From positions 1-50,313 of the forward strand of contig DGES01000118.1 in the NCBI GenBank assembly GCA_002386065.1: DNA of 50,313 nucleotides, written 5' to 3'. The stretch comes from Firmicutes bacterium UBA3920 (GTDB taxonomy: Bacteria > Bacillota > Clostridia > Caldicoprobacterales > Xylanivirgaceae). The notes beneath the pieces were generated by a model. That model was given only the letters and a program-made list of their open reading frames with translations. It did not search any database and was not told where the DNA came from. The first letter of the stretch is position 1. Every line of letters begins with the position of its first letter. Of the stretch, positions 16,256 to 25,581 are shown one piece after another. A program made the translations under genes and the position numbers.

Positions 16256-16449
16256 CATGACACATGTTCATATAAAGTGATGCAGATGTAATATACACAT
16301 TGTGATACAAAAATATCGAATTCGATTTCAATACTATCATAACATTTCAATTGATTAAAATTAACGGTTCTTTTGTAGCTGATGAGATACTTTTTGTTTT
16401 TAAGGAATAAAAATCCTTAAAAAATGCGAAAACTCAAACTTCAAATACA

Positions 16450-16478
16450 TTGACATAATAATGAAAAAAGCATAATAT
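16450..16478 (+). promoter_or_regulatory. Sigma-A-type promoter of ruvCAB
   Basis: A perfect -35 TTGACA (16450-16455) with a 17-base spacer to TAATAT (16473-16478), four of six matches, 43 bases before ruvC. A small AT-rich hairpin (16397-16423, TTTTTAAGGA with its complement) lies upstream; the rest of the 16256-16449 gap shows nothing I can name. Confidence 0.55.
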
Positions 16479-16520
16479 TACTATGAGTGAATTTAAATAA
16501 ATTTATATGGTGGTGTGTCA

Positions 16521-17015
16521 ATGTTAGTACTAGGTATAGATCCGGGACTTGCAATTCTCGGTTATGGTATTGTTGAAAAAGAACATAATACGTTATGTCC
16601 AATAGATTATGGCACAGTGAATACTCCTGCCCATATGGATGCACCACAAAGGCTTGTTAGAATATTTGATGGTGTATGTGAAATAATAGATTATTTTTGT
16701 CCTGATGCCGTAGCAATAGAGGAACTTTTTTTCAATAAAAATGTAAAGACGGCTATATCTATAGGTCAAGCAAGAGGTGTTGCTATAGTAGCTGCAGCCA
16801 AATATGGTCTACCAATATACGAATATACTCCATTACAGGTTAAACAGGCGGTTGTGGGTTATGGGCGAGCAGAAAAAGTACAAGTTCAAAATATGGTAAA
16901 GATGCTCTTGGGTTTAAAAAAAACACCTAAACCTGACGATGCAGCTGATGCATTGGCTATAGCCATATGCCATATTAATAATATAGGTATGTATAAGAAA
17001 TTAAAATATCGATAG
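16521..17015 (+). CDS. ruvC: Holliday junction resolvase RuvC
   Basis: A 164-residue endonuclease that cuts Holliday junctions as a dimer. It has the RNase H-like fold with the acidic residues in place: LGIDPG at the N-terminus, AIEELFFNKN (around 66-75), and KPDDAADALAIAICH at the C-terminus. ATG 16521 is seven bases after GGTGG; the in-frame GTG at 16515 is too close to it. First gene of ruvC-ruvA-ruvB, a group that works as one resolvasome in recombination repair. Confidence 0.97.
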   Translation: MLVLGIDPGLAILGYGIVEKEHNTLCPIDYGTVNTPAHMDAPQRLVRIFDGVCEIIDYFCPDAVAIEELFFNKNVKTAISIGQARGVAIVAAAKYGLPIYEYTPLQVKQAVVGYGRAEKVQVQNMVKMLLGLKKTPKPDDAADALAIAICHINNIGMYKKLKYR

Positions 17016-17025
17016 GAGCTAAAAT

Positions 17026-17625
17026 ATGTTTGCATATTTAAATGGTATATTGGAAGAGGTTGAACAAGACAGAGTAATATTAGATGTAAATGGAGTGGGT
17101 TATATGATAAAAGTACCCACTAATGTATTAGATAAATTGCCCTCTATAGGTAGTGATATAAAACTATATACTTATTTTGTGGTTAGGGAAGATAGCCAGG
17201 AATTATATGGTTTTATTGATAGGCAACAGAAGGCTATGTTTGAAAAACTTATTACAGTATCGGGTATTGGGCCTAAAGGTGCTCTTTCTATATTATCAGT
17301 GCTTGATATCAATGAGGTGGTAAAGGGGATTTTAGTGGGGGACATAGCAACCCTGATTAAAGCACCAGGAGTGGGGAAAAAAACTGCTCAAAGGATTATA
17401 TTGGAATTGAGAGATAAAATGGATGAATTTGCTATCGACGAAGATGAAGATGGTATATCTTACGTTTCATCCGATAGAACTAGCAAATTAGATGAGGTGG
17501 TAGATGCCCTTGTGATATTAGGTTATACACAAAATGAGATAAAAAGGGCATTGTATAATATTAAGGATATGGAAGGAGATACCTCTGTGCTTATCAAAGC
17601 AGCATTGAAAAATTTAGATATATAA
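17026..17625 (+). CDS. ruvA: Holliday junction DNA-binding protein RuvA
   Basis: A 199-residue tetrameric protein that holds the four-way junction for RuvB. The OB-fold domain I (MFAYLNGILEEVE), the helix-hairpin-helix domain II (ISGIGPKGALSIL and APGVGKKTAQRIILELRDK) and a C-terminal domain III that contacts RuvB (LDEVVDALVILGYTQNEI) are all present. ATG 17026 after TAGGAG. Ten bases after ruvC and 22 before ruvB, so one operon. Confidence 0.97.
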   Translation: MFAYLNGILEEVEQDRVILDVNGVGYMIKVPTNVLDKLPSIGSDIKLYTYFVVREDSQELYGFIDRQQKAMFEKLITVSGIGPKGALSILSVLDINEVVKGILVGDIATLIKAPGVGKKTAQRIILELRDKMDEFAIDEDEDGISYVSSDRTSKLDEVVDALVILGYTQNEIKRALYNIKDMEGDTSVLIKAALKNLDI

Positions 17626-17647
17626 ATATATTGGAAGGTGAATCCTA

Positions 17648-18655
17648 TTGCCAGAAGAAAAAGAAAGAATAGTATCTTCTACTATGATAGAAGATGATGG
17701 ACATTGTGAATATAATTTAAGACCTAGAACATTCAATGAATACATAGGACAAGAAAAGGTTAAGCGAAAATTGAATATTTTTATAAGTGCTGCAAAAGAA
17801 CGAAATGAAGCACTTGATCATGTATTGTTATATGGTCCCCCTGGACTTGGTAAAACAACTCTTGCCAATATAATAGCTAATGAACTTGGTGTTGGCCTAA
17901 GAGTCACATCTGGTCCTGCAATCGAACGGACCGGAGATTTAGCTGCAATTCTTACAAATTTGGGTGAAGGAGATGTATTATTTATAGATGAAATACATCG
18001 TATTAATGCAAGTATTGAAGAAGTGTTATATCCAGCAATGGAGGACTTTGCATTAGACATAATAATCGGTAAAGGGCCTAGTGCTCGTTCTATACGACTT
18101 GATTTACCTAATTTTACACTTATTGGAGCAACCACTAAAGCTGGTATGCTCACATCTCCACTACGGGATAGATTTGGAATAATTGATAGATTAGAATTAT
18201 ATACTAAGGATGAATTAAAAGAGATCATAGATCGTTCAGCTCATATATTAAATGTAGAAATTGATGATGGGGGTGCAGCAGAAATAGCAGCTAGAGCACG
18301 AGGTACACCTAGAATTGCTAATAGACTTCTAAAGCGGGTAAGGGATTATGCCCAAGTAGTAGCTGAAGGGAAAATAGATAGACATATTGCAAAAGATGCT
18401 CTTGAAATGTTAGAAGTAGATGAAATGGGGTTAGACTCTATTGATAGAAAGGTTATACTTACTATTATTGAAAAATTTAATGGAGGACCGGTGGGGATAG
18501 ATACCATTGCAGCTTCTACAGGGGAAGAAAGTGCCACTATAGAAGATGTATATGAACCATATCTATTGCAGATAGGTTACATTGCTCGAACGCCTAGAGG
18601 AAGGATTGTAACGCCCCGTGCTTACAAGCACTTCGATCTTCCATATACAGAATAG
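17648..18655 (+). CDS. ruvB: Holliday junction branch-migration helicase RuvB
   Basis: A 335-residue AAA+ hexameric motor driving branch migration. N-terminal LRPRTFNEYIGQEKVKRKL is followed by Walker A GPPGLGKT (residues 63-70), Walker B LFIDEIHR and sensor 1 LIGATTKAG. The C-terminal winged helix (GGPVGIDTIAASTGEESATIEDVYEPYLLQ in several parts, ending RTPRGR) is complete. The start is TTG 17648 after GGAAGGTG. Followed by queA with a 19-base gap, as in many Firmicutes. Confidence 0.97.
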   Translation: MPEEKERIVSSTMIEDDGHCEYNLRPRTFNEYIGQEKVKRKLNIFISAAKERNEALDHVLLYGPPGLGKTTLANIIANELGVGLRVTSGPAIERTGDLAAILTNLGEGDVLFIDEIHRINASIEEVLYPAMEDFALDIIIGKGPSARSIRLDLPNFTLIGATTKAGMLTSPLRDRFGIIDRLELYTKDELKEIIDRSAHILNVEIDDGGAAEIAARARGTPRIANRLLKRVRDYAQVVAEGKIDRHIAKDALEMLEVDEMGLDSIDRKVILTIIEKFNGGPVGIDTIAASTGEESATIEDVYEPYLLQIGYIARTPRGRIVTPRAYKHFDLPYTE

Positions 18656-18674
18656 GATTTGAGGTGGATGAATA

Positions 18675-19700
18675 TTGAAATTATCAGATTTTTATTACGA
18701 ATTACCGCAGGAACTTATTGCACAGTATCCGCTGAAAGATAGAATGCAATCTAGGCTTTTAGTATATGATAGAAAAACGAAAAATATAGAACATAGATAT
18801 TTTAAAGATATTATAGAATATTTAAATCCAGGTGATTGTCTTGTAATAAATGATACAAAGGTTATACCTGCTCGCCTTCTAGGTAAGAGAGAAGATACAG
18901 GTGGTAAAATGGAATTTTTATTAATAGACAGAGTAGAAGATGACATATGGGAAGTCATGGTAAATCCAGGTAGACGTGCAATTATAGGAAGAATTTTTAT
19001 ATTTGGAGAGGGTTTACTTAAGGGGGAGATTTTAGCCAAGACAAAAGATGGAACAAGGATTGTAAGGTTTGAATATGACGGTATATTTGAAGAGATTCTA
19101 GATAAAGTGGGAATAATGCCTTTACCACCTTATATACATGAAGAACTCAAAGATAATAATAGATATCAAACCGTATATGCAAAGTATAATGGTTCTGTAG
19201 CTGCTCCTACCGCGGGTCTCCATTTTACTCAAGAACTTCTCAAACAGATCGAATGTAGTGGAGTGAATATAGCAAATATTACTCTTCATGTGGGTATAGG
19301 TACTTTTAGACCAGTAAAAACAGAAAATATAGAAGACCATCATATGCATTCAGAGAGCTATTATGTCTCTGAAGAGACAGCAGAAATTGTAAATAAAACT
19401 CGAGAAAAAGGTGGACGTGTAATAGCTGTAGGAACTACATCTTGCAGGACATTAGAGACCATAGGTGATAGATTTGGGAAAATACATCCTGGCTATGGTA
19501 AAACAGATATTTTTATATATCCAGGTTATAAATTTAAAGTGGTTGATGCTTTAATTACAAACTTTCATCTTCCTCAATCAACTCTTCTTATGCTAGTTAG
19601 TGCATTTGCAGATAGAGAAGAAATATTGAATGTCTATGCTGAGGCAATAGAGAAACGCTATCGTTTTTTTAGTTTTGGAGATGCAATGTTCATTCAATGA
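18675..19700 (+). CDS. queA: S-adenosylmethionine:tRNA ribosyltransferase-isomerase QueA
   Basis: A 341-residue enzyme that transfers the ribosyl part of SAM to 7-aminomethyl-7-deazaguanine in tRNA, giving epoxyqueuosine. The family start LSDFYYELPQELIAQYPL, then RDxSRLLVYDR-type MQSRLLVYDR, DTKVIPARLLG, AAPTAGLHFT and the C-terminal LITNFHLPQSTLLMLVSAF are all seen. It starts at TTG 18675 after GAGGTGGATG; the ATG in that site is out of frame. It acts after tgt, the next gene, in the same pathway. Confidence 0.96.
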   Translation: MKLSDFYYELPQELIAQYPLKDRMQSRLLVYDRKTKNIEHRYFKDIIEYLNPGDCLVINDTKVIPARLLGKREDTGGKMEFLLIDRVEDDIWEVMVNPGRRAIIGRIFIFGEGLLKGEILAKTKDGTRIVRFEYDGIFEEILDKVGIMPLPPYIHEELKDNNRYQTVYAKYNGSVAAPTAGLHFTQELLKQIECSGVNIANITLHVGIGTFRPVKTENIEDHHMHSESYYVSEETAEIVNKTREKGGRVIAVGTTSCRTLETIGDRFGKIHPGYGKTDIFIYPGYKFKVVDALITNFHLPQSTLLMLVSAFADREEILNVYAEAIEKRYRFFSFGDAMFIQ

Positions 19701-19732
19701 AATAAAATTTTTATAGATGGAAGGATAACGAT

Positions 19733-20845
19733 ATGGATTTTAAATTTGAAGTTATAAAAGAATGTAGTAAAACAAGAGCTAGAGTTGGTAAATTTCATAC
19801 TCCGCATGGTTCATTTGATACACCCATATTTATGCCTGTAGGAACTCAGGCTACTGTCAAAGCTATGACTCCTAGGGATCTCAAAGAAATAAAAGCACAG
19901 ATAATTCTATGTAATACTTATCATTTGTATATGAGACCAGGTCATGAGCTTATAAGAGAAGCTGGAGGGCTCCATTCTTTCATGAATTGGGATAGACCAA
20001 TACTTACTGATAGTGGGGGCTTTCAAGTATTTAGTTTAACAGACCTACGAACTATAAAAGAAGAAGGTGTATACTTTAGGTCCCATTTAGATGGTTCTAA
20101 ACATTTTATAGGTCCTGAAGAATCTATAGTAATACAAAATGCTCTAGGTTCAGATATAATTATGGCTTTTGATGTGTGTTCTCCCTATCCCTATACTTAT
20201 GAACGGGCAAAGGAAGACATGAAAAGAACTAGCAGGTGGGCAAAGAGATGTAAAGTTGCCCATTCAAGGGAGGATCAAGCCTTATTTGGTATAGTACAAG
20301 GTGGAATGTACAAAGAATTACGAGAAATTAGTGCACGTGAGTTGATAGATATGGATTTTCCAGGCTATGGTATAGGTGGGTTAAGTGTGGGAGAACCAAA
20401 GTCTATTATGTACGAAATTTTAGATTTTTTAATGCCCATTATGCCCAAAGATAAACCACGCTATTTAATGGGAGTTGGAACTCCTGATTGTTTAATAGAA
20501 GGAGTACTGAGGGGAGTTGATATGTTTGATTGTGTGCATCCTACTCGTATAGCAAGAAATGGAACAGCAATGACAAGTACAGGCAGGGTAGTGGTAAGAA
20601 ATGCAACCTATGAAAGAGATTTTACACCATTAGATAGTGAATGTGATTGCTATACATGTAAAAATTTCAGTAAAGCTTATTTAAGACATTTGGTAAAGAG
20701 TGGTGAAATATTAGCGGCCATACTTCTTAGTATTCATAATTTGAGATTTTTAATAAAACTGATGGAAAATATGCGGCATGCTATAATGGAAGATAGACTT
20801 CTATCTTTTGTTGAAAATTTTAAAAGAAACTATAAATATGAATAG
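19733..20845 (+). CDS. tgt: tRNA-guanine transglycosylase
   Basis: A 370-residue enzyme that exchanges guanine-34 of tRNAs for Asp, Asn, His and Tyr with the queuosine precursor preQ1. It shows the TIM-barrel motifs TPIFMPVGTQATVKAM, the catalytic TDSGGFQVFSL (around 92-102), GIGGLSVGEPK, and the zinc site CDCYTCKNFSKAYLRHL near residue 305-320. ATG 19733 after GGAAGGATAACG. With queA upstream it forms the late queuosine branch; the preQ1 genes are not in the window. Confidence 0.97.
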   Translation: MDFKFEVIKECSKTRARVGKFHTPHGSFDTPIFMPVGTQATVKAMTPRDLKEIKAQIILCNTYHLYMRPGHELIREAGGLHSFMNWDRPILTDSGGFQVFSLTDLRTIKEEGVYFRSHLDGSKHFIGPEESIVIQNALGSDIIMAFDVCSPYPYTYERAKEDMKRTSRWAKRCKVAHSREDQALFGIVQGGMYKELREISARELIDMDFPGYGIGGLSVGEPKSIMYEILDFLMPIMPKDKPRYLMGVGTPDCLIEGVLRGVDMFDCVHPTRIARNGTAMTSTGRVVVRNATYERDFTPLDSECDCYTCKNFSKAYLRHLVKSGEILAAILLSIHNLRFLIKLMENMRHAIMEDRLLSFVENFKRNYKYE

Positions 20846-20915
20846 AACTTTTCTGTTTTTTAGTTGAATAAATTAGATTATAAGGGTATAATCCTAATAA
20901 GGAAGGAGGGTTTAT

Positions 20916-21233
20916 ATGCCAAACGAAAATGGACAAGAACAACAGATTAGCACCGGAGCAGCAATTGTGCAACTTATAATGCCTATTGTATTTCTTTTTG
21001 TGATAATGTATTTTCTCATAATAAGACCTCAAAAGAAGAGGGAAAAAGAAATGCAAGAGATGTTATCATCAATTAAAAATGGAGATAACATTACTACTAT
21101 AGGTGGTATATGTGGTAAAGTAGTAGATATAAGGGATGACATATTGACTATTGAAGTAGGTAGAGATAAGGTTAATCTCGTGATAGAACGTTGGGCAGTA
21201 AAAGACGTGGATAAACCAATTTCAGCCGATTAA
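20916..21233 (+). CDS. yajC: Preprotein translocase subunit YajC
   Basis: A 105-residue protein with a single N-terminal membrane segment (about 14-34) and a small soluble domain with the family signature FLIIRPQKKREKEMQEML, followed by GDNITTIGGICGKVVDI. YajC binds SecDF and the SecYEG translocon. ATG 20916 follows GGAAGGAGGG. It closes the queA-tgt-yajC run; an intrinsic terminator starts right at its stop. Confidence 0.95.
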   Translation: MPNENGQEQQISTGAAIVQLIMPIVFLFVIMYFLIIRPQKKREKEMQEMLSSIKNGDNITTIGGICGKVVDIRDDILTIEVGRDKVNLVIERWAVKDVDKPISAD

Positions 21234-21256
21234 AAGCCTGTGCTTACAGGCTTTTT
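21232..21256 (+). terminator. Intrinsic terminator after yajC
   Basis: AAAAGCCTG (21232-21240), a six-base loop, CAGGCTTTTT (21247-21256): a nine-pair stem ending in a T run. Confidence 0.88.
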
Positions 21257-21336
21257 CACTTTATATATAATATCATAAACATTTTTAACTCCGCATAACT
21301 TAGAATATGATGTATATTTTATGAGGAGTTGAGATT

Positions 21337-21747
21337 ATGAAATGTAGTCCTAAAAAAGTGGATAATGTTAAAAAAAATACTTTGGGGAAAAATTTTATGA
21401 TTATTATTAAATCATCTATATTTGCAGTTATAATTACATTTTTGCTTTTTATCATATTTGCTATAGCTATGAAGATTGGGAATTTAGATGAGAAAATTAT
21501 TCCACCTACTAACCAAGTTATACGAATAATTAGCATTGCTTTGGGTGGTTCTATGGCTGCTAAAGCAAGCAAAGTAAGAGGCTGGCTAAAGGGTGGTATT
21601 ACGGGAATAATGTATATGTTTTGGGCTTTTGTAATAAGCGCACTTTTTGCTCAAAGTATTATTTTTAATCGAGTTGTATTGTCAGATATTGCAATGAGTT
21701 TTATTGTAGGGGCAATAGGTGGAGTGATTGGTGTAAATCTCAAATAA
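21337..21747 (+). CDS. TIGR04086 family membrane protein
   Basis: A 136-residue protein with a basic, soluble N-terminal 20 residues and four membrane segments (about 22-44, 60-80, 85-108, 113-134). The loop ALGGSMAAKASKVRGWLKGGITGIMY is the recognisable part of the TIGR04086 family. That family is known to sit beside the SCIFF peptide genes and yajC in Clostridia, as here. No biochemical role is known; the position suggests help in export or membrane anchoring of the peptide system. ATG 21337 after GAGGAGTTGAG. Confidence 0.8.
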   Translation: MKCSPKKVDNVKKNTLGKNFMIIIKSSIFAVIITFLLFIIFAIAMKIGNLDEKIIPPTNQVIRIISIALGGSMAAKASKVRGWLKGGITGIMYMFWAFVISALFAQSIIFNRVVLSDIAMSFIVGAIGGVIGVNLK

Positions 21748-21777
21748 TGGAAATCGCTTTTTAAACTAAAAAATATA

Positions 21778-21786
21778 TGTTATAAT
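21778..21786 (+). promoter_or_regulatory. Extended -10 promoter of scfA
   Basis: TGTTATAAT (21778-21786), a perfect extended -10 element, 34 bases before the scfA start. It would give the peptide gene its own transcript. Confidence 0.5.
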
Positions 21787-21820
21787 ATATAATAAATTAA
21801 AGCATTCAGGGAGGAATAAG

Positions 21821-21979
21821 ATGATGAAGCATATAAAGGTATTACATAAAGGTAATTTAAAAGAAACAGCAGTCAAGGGCGGTTGTGGTGAATGCCAAGC
21901 ATCTTGCCAATCAGCTTGTAAGACTTCTTGTACTGTAGCAAATCAAAGTTGCGAAAATCAATCTACTTATATAAAATAA
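21821..21979 (+). CDS. scfA: SCIFF ranthipeptide precursor (six cysteines in forty-five)
   Basis: A 52-residue peptide precursor. It has a leader of about 20 residues (MMKHIKVLHKGNLKETAVKG) and a core with exactly six cysteines at 22, 25, 29, 33, 37 and 44. This is the SCIFF family, found widely in Clostridia and always next to a dedicated radical-SAM enzyme. Studied members receive a thioether bridge from a core cysteine to a threonine; here Thr35 and Thr38 flank Cys37. The biological role of the mature peptide is not settled. ATG 21821 lies six bases after GGGAGG; a second ATG at 21824 is possible. It has its own extended -10 promoter, and a hairpin separates it from scfB. Confidence 0.95.
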   Translation: MMKHIKVLHKGNLKETAVKGGCGECQASCQSACKTSCTVANQSCENQSTYIK

Positions 21980-21982
21980 AAG

Positions 21983-22013
21983 AATATAGCAGTAGCGTAG
22001 CTACTGCTATATT
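21983..22013 (+). terminator. Hairpin between scfA and scfB, probable attenuator
   Basis: AATATAGCAGTAGC (21983-21996) pairs perfectly with its complement (22000-22013) over a three-base loop, four bases after the scfA stop. Only a weak T-rich tail follows. It would let some transcripts stop, or protect the scfA 3' end, giving more precursor than enzyme. Confidence 0.65.
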
Positions 22014-22042
22014 AATTATATTTTCGTGAGTGGAGGAAGAAT

Positions 22043-23410
22043 ATGAAGAGTATGAAAAGTATGATACACAAATTTGAACTAGGCGGCATAAAATTAGTAT
22101 TAGACGTAAATAGTGGTGCCGTACATATTATAGATGATATTGTATGGGATTTACTAGAATATGGACCTGATTTTAATAGAGAACTAATATATAAAGAACT
22201 TGGTAAAAAATATATGAGAAACGATTTAGCTGAAGCATTAGACGAAATTATGATGCTTATAGAGGAAGATATGCTCTATAGTAATTGGAATGTAAATATT
22301 CCATTTCACAGTGGAGAACCTGTTATCAAGGCTATGTGTCTTCATGCAGCCCATGATTGCAATCTTAGATGCTCTTACTGCTTTGCATCTACAGGAGATT
22401 TTAAAGGTGGTAGAAGTCTATTAGATTTAGATACTGGTAAAAATGCCTTGGATTTCTTAGTTAAAAAGTCAGGGAACAGAAAAAATCTTGAAGTGGATTT
22501 TTTTGGTGGGGAACCACTTATGAATCTTGATGTTATAAAAGAACTCGTGAGATATGGGCGCTCTCTAGAAAAAAGAAATAATAAAAGATTTAAGTTTACT
22601 ATCACTACTAATGGTGTTCTATTAGATAAAGCTATCATAAAATATTTAAATGATGAATTTGTAAATGTAGTTATAAGTTTGGATGGTCGTCCTAAAATCC
22701 ACAATAAAATGCGAAAAACTGTAAATGGTAAAGGTAGCTATGATGTGATTTTGGAAAATGCTAAGTCATTAGTAAATGGTCGAAAACAAAAAGATTATTA
22801 TATTAGAGGAACCTTTACGAGAAACAATTTAGATTTTTATAAGGATGTACTTCATCTGGCAGATTGTGGGTTTGAACAGATATCTATAGAACCCGTAGTT
22901 GCTTCTGAAGAAGAGGATTATAGTATAAGGGAAGAAGACCTTCCGCAAATATTTGAAAGTTACGAAATTTTAGCTAGTGAATATATAAAGAGGCGTAGGG
23001 CAGGTAAATGGTTTAATTTCTTTCATTTTTTTATTGATTTAAATCAAGGACCATGTATTGCTAAGAGACTTATAGGTTGTGGAGCAGGTAATGAATATGT
23101 AGCAGTAACTCCTCAAGGTGATATATACCCATGTCATCAATTTGTAGGACAAACTAAATTTAAGATGGGAAATGTAAACAACAATACATTTGACATTAAT
23201 CTACAAAGAAAATTTAGAGATAATAATCTATTAAAGAAAGATATATGTCAAGATTGTTGGGCAAAATTTTATTGTACTGGAGGTTGCACTGCTAATTCAT
23301 ATAATTTCACAGGAACACTAGATAGTCCTTATCAAATAGGATGTGAAATGGAGAAGAAACGAATAGAATGTGCACTTATGATAAAAGCAGTAGAGAGCAT
23401 AGAATACTAA
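22043..23410 (+). CDS. scfB: SCIFF maturase, radical SAM/SPASM enzyme
   Basis: A 455-residue radical-SAM enzyme that forms thioether links in ScfA. An N-terminal peptide-binding (RRE-like) part of about 90 residues is followed by the SAM cluster motif CNLRCSYC at Cys106, Cys110 and Cys113, then FFGGEPLMN and TTNGVLL. The C-terminal SPASM region binds two further iron-sulfur clusters: GCGAGNEYVAVTPQGDIYPC, then DICQDCWAKFYCTGGC and a last Cys in QIGCEME. ATG 22043 follows GGAGGAAG. It is immediately downstream of its substrate gene and 65 bases before secDF. Confidence 0.95.
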   Translation: MKSMKSMIHKFELGGIKLVLDVNSGAVHIIDDIVWDLLEYGPDFNRELIYKELGKKYMRNDLAEALDEIMMLIEEDMLYSNWNVNIPFHSGEPVIKAMCLHAAHDCNLRCSYCFASTGDFKGGRSLLDLDTGKNALDFLVKKSGNRKNLEVDFFGGEPLMNLDVIKELVRYGRSLEKRNNKRFKFTITTNGVLLDKAIIKYLNDEFVNVVISLDGRPKIHNKMRKTVNGKGSYDVILENAKSLVNGRKQKDYYIRGTFTRNNLDFYKDVLHLADCGFEQISIEPVVASEEEDYSIREEDLPQIFESYEILASEYIKRRRAGKWFNFFHFFIDLNQGPCIAKRLIGCGAGNEYVAVTPQGDIYPCHQFVGQTKFKMGNVNNNTFDINLQRKFRDNNLLKKDICQDCWAKFYCTGGCTANSYNFTGTLDSPYQIGCEMEKKRIECALMIKAVESIEY

Positions 23411-23475
23411 TATTGACTGTTATAGTACGAAGTACTATAATTACATAGTAAAGTAATTTGCAAGGGGGAGGACAC

Positions 23476-25581
23476 ATGAAAAGAAAAAATGCAATTAGCC
23501 TTATTATAATAATATTGCTCGTTGCTTCTGTAGGATATGTGGTATTAAACGGGCTCAATTTAGGTCTCTATACTATAGAGCCTATTATAAAAAAAATAGA
23601 TTTAGGACTTGACCTTAGGGGTGGATTATATGTAACCTATGAAGCTAAAATTGATGAAAACGATCCAGATAAAGATAACAAAATAGAAGGTGCAATGAGG
23701 GTTATACGAAATAGATTGGATCAAGAAAATCAACATGAAGCGGTAATTGTAAGGCAAGGTAGCAAATGGATAAGAGTTGAGATACCAGGTGTTGAAGATC
23801 CCAGAGAACTTGCCAATATACTAGCTCAACCAGCAGAACTCAAATTTATTGATCCTGAAGAGAATGTAATAATAGAGGGTAAAGATATAAAAACAGCTCA
23901 GCCTGCATTCGATGGAATAAATAATCCCGTTGTACAATTTGAGTTAAATGAAGAAGGAGCCGAAAAATTTGCAGAAGCTACTAAAAATAATATCGGAAAA
24001 GTTATAAGCATTGAACTTGACGGAAATGTAATATCAGCACCTACCGTTCAAACAGCAATAACAGGGGGAAGTGGGCAAATAACAGGTATGCAAAGTATTG
24101 AGGAAGCGAAAAAACTCGCCAATTTGATCGAGAGTGGTGCACTTCCGGTACCGTTAGAACAGCTTGATATTAGGACTATAGGTGCTACACTTGGTTCTAA
24201 TGCCCTCGAAAGAAGCATAAAGGCTGGAATAATAGGTATTTTAGTTGTTCTTCTTTTTATGTTAGTATATTATCGTCTTCCTGGTTTAGTAGCAGATTTA
24301 GCACTTATAGTTTATATTTTATTATTAGTGATAATATTGGCTGTTACTAAAGTAACATTAACATTACCAGGGATTGCTGGTATAATTCTTTCAGTAGGTA
24401 TGGCAGTCGATGCTAATATTATAATATTTGAAAGAATACGCGAAGAGAAAAATACAGGTAAGACATTTAAGGCTTCTGTTGAATCGGGTTTTGATAAAGC
24501 GTTTGGTGCAATATTGGATTCAAATATTACAACTTTGATAGCTGGATTTGCACTGTGGAAATTTGGAACAGGCCCTATACAGGGATTTGCTAAAACCCTT
24601 GTAATAGGTGTCTTATTGAGTATGTTTACTGCTATAGCTTTCACTAAACAAATTATGAGATTATTTATTGGATTAAATATTCAAAATGAAAAGTTGTATG
24701 GTGAAAAAGGAGCAGATACAAATATCAATTTTACTAAGCTATTTAGATATACTGCAATTATTTCACTTATAGTAATAGTTGCAGGTTTTATAGCTATGGG
24801 CATTAATGGTATAAATTATGGTATAGACTTTGCTGGTGGAGCCATAATATATGCAAATATAGGACAAGAATATGATATAGAAGAAGTAAGAGAAATAATA
24901 GAGGAAAGCGGAGCTCAAGCCGAAGCCTCATATGCTGGTGAAAAAAATCAAGATGCAGTAATCCGGATGAAATTAGAAGATAATTACGAGGAGCTCGAGG
25001 AAACTATTATATCAAAATTAAAAGAAAAATATAATATTACAAATGAACAAATCAATACTGATGTGGTAGGGCCTGCTGTTGGAAAGGAACTCACATTAAA
25101 TGCCATTAAAGCTATTGCAATATCTTGGGGTTTGATACTCGTTTATATTTGGATTAGATTTGAATTAAAATCAGGTTTTGTAGCTATAATTGCACTTATA
25201 CACGATATTCTTATTATGTTTTCCTTTGTTATTCTTTCTGGTATGCAAATTAATAGCTCATTTGTTGCAGCGGTACTGACTATAATAGGTTATTCTATAA
25301 ATGATACGATAGTTATTTTTGATAGAATAAGGGAGAACATGAAAAGGTATGGAAAGAAGTTGTCGCATAGAGAAATAGTAAACAAGAGTATAAATGACAG
25401 TCTATCAAGGACAGTAAATACTTCTTTGACGACTTTATTTACTATAGTGGCTGTGTATGTATTAGGTGTGGATTCAATTAAAGAATTTTCTCTTCCAATT
25501 ATAGTAGGTATTATAGCGGGAACCTATTCATCAGTATTTATAGCAGGACCGATTTGGGCTATATGGGCGGAAGGAGAATAA
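23476..25581 (+). CDS. secDF: Fused protein-export membrane protein SecDF
   Basis: A 701-residue fusion of SecD and SecF, which pull exported proteins through the translocon using the proton gradient. The SecD half (1 to about 405) has the first membrane helix, DLGLDLRGGLYVTYEA, the external P1 domain and a six-helix bundle. The SecF half begins near 425 with its own first helix and NYGIDFAGGAIIY, ending with the second six-helix block (GYSINDTIVIFDRIREN). ATG 23476 is right after AGGGGGAGG; an ATG at 23458 lies before that site. YajC, its partner, is 2.2 kb upstream, with the SCIFF genes in between. Confidence 0.96.
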   Translation: MKRKNAISLIIIILLVASVGYVVLNGLNLGLYTIEPIIKKIDLGLDLRGGLYVTYEAKIDENDPDKDNKIEGAMRVIRNRLDQENQHEAVIVRQGSKWIRVEIPGVEDPRELANILAQPAELKFIDPEENVIIEGKDIKTAQPAFDGINNPVVQFELNEEGAEKFAEATKNNIGKVISIELDGNVISAPTVQTAITGGSGQITGMQSIEEAKKLANLIESGALPVPLEQLDIRTIGATLGSNALERSIKAGIIGILVVLLFMLVYYRLPGLVADLALIVYILLLVIILAVTKVTLTLPGIAGIILSVGMAVDANIIIFERIREEKNTGKTFKASVESGFDKAFGAILDSNITTLIAGFALWKFGTGPIQGFAKTLVIGVLLSMFTAIAFTKQIMRLFIGLNIQNEKLYGEKGADTNINFTKLFRYTAIISLIVIVAGFIAMGINGINYGIDFAGGAIIYANIGQEYDIEEVREIIEESGAQAEASYAGEKNQDAVIRMKLEDNYEELEETIISKLKEKYNITNEQINTDVVGPAVGKELTLNAIKAIAISWGLILVYIWIRFELKSGFVAIIALIHDILIMFSFVILSGMQINSSFVAAVLTIIGYSINDTIVIFDRIRENMKRYGKKLSHREIVNKSINDSLSRTVNTSLTTLFTIVAVYVLGVDSIKEFSLPIIVGIIAGTYSSVFIAGPIWAIWAEGE

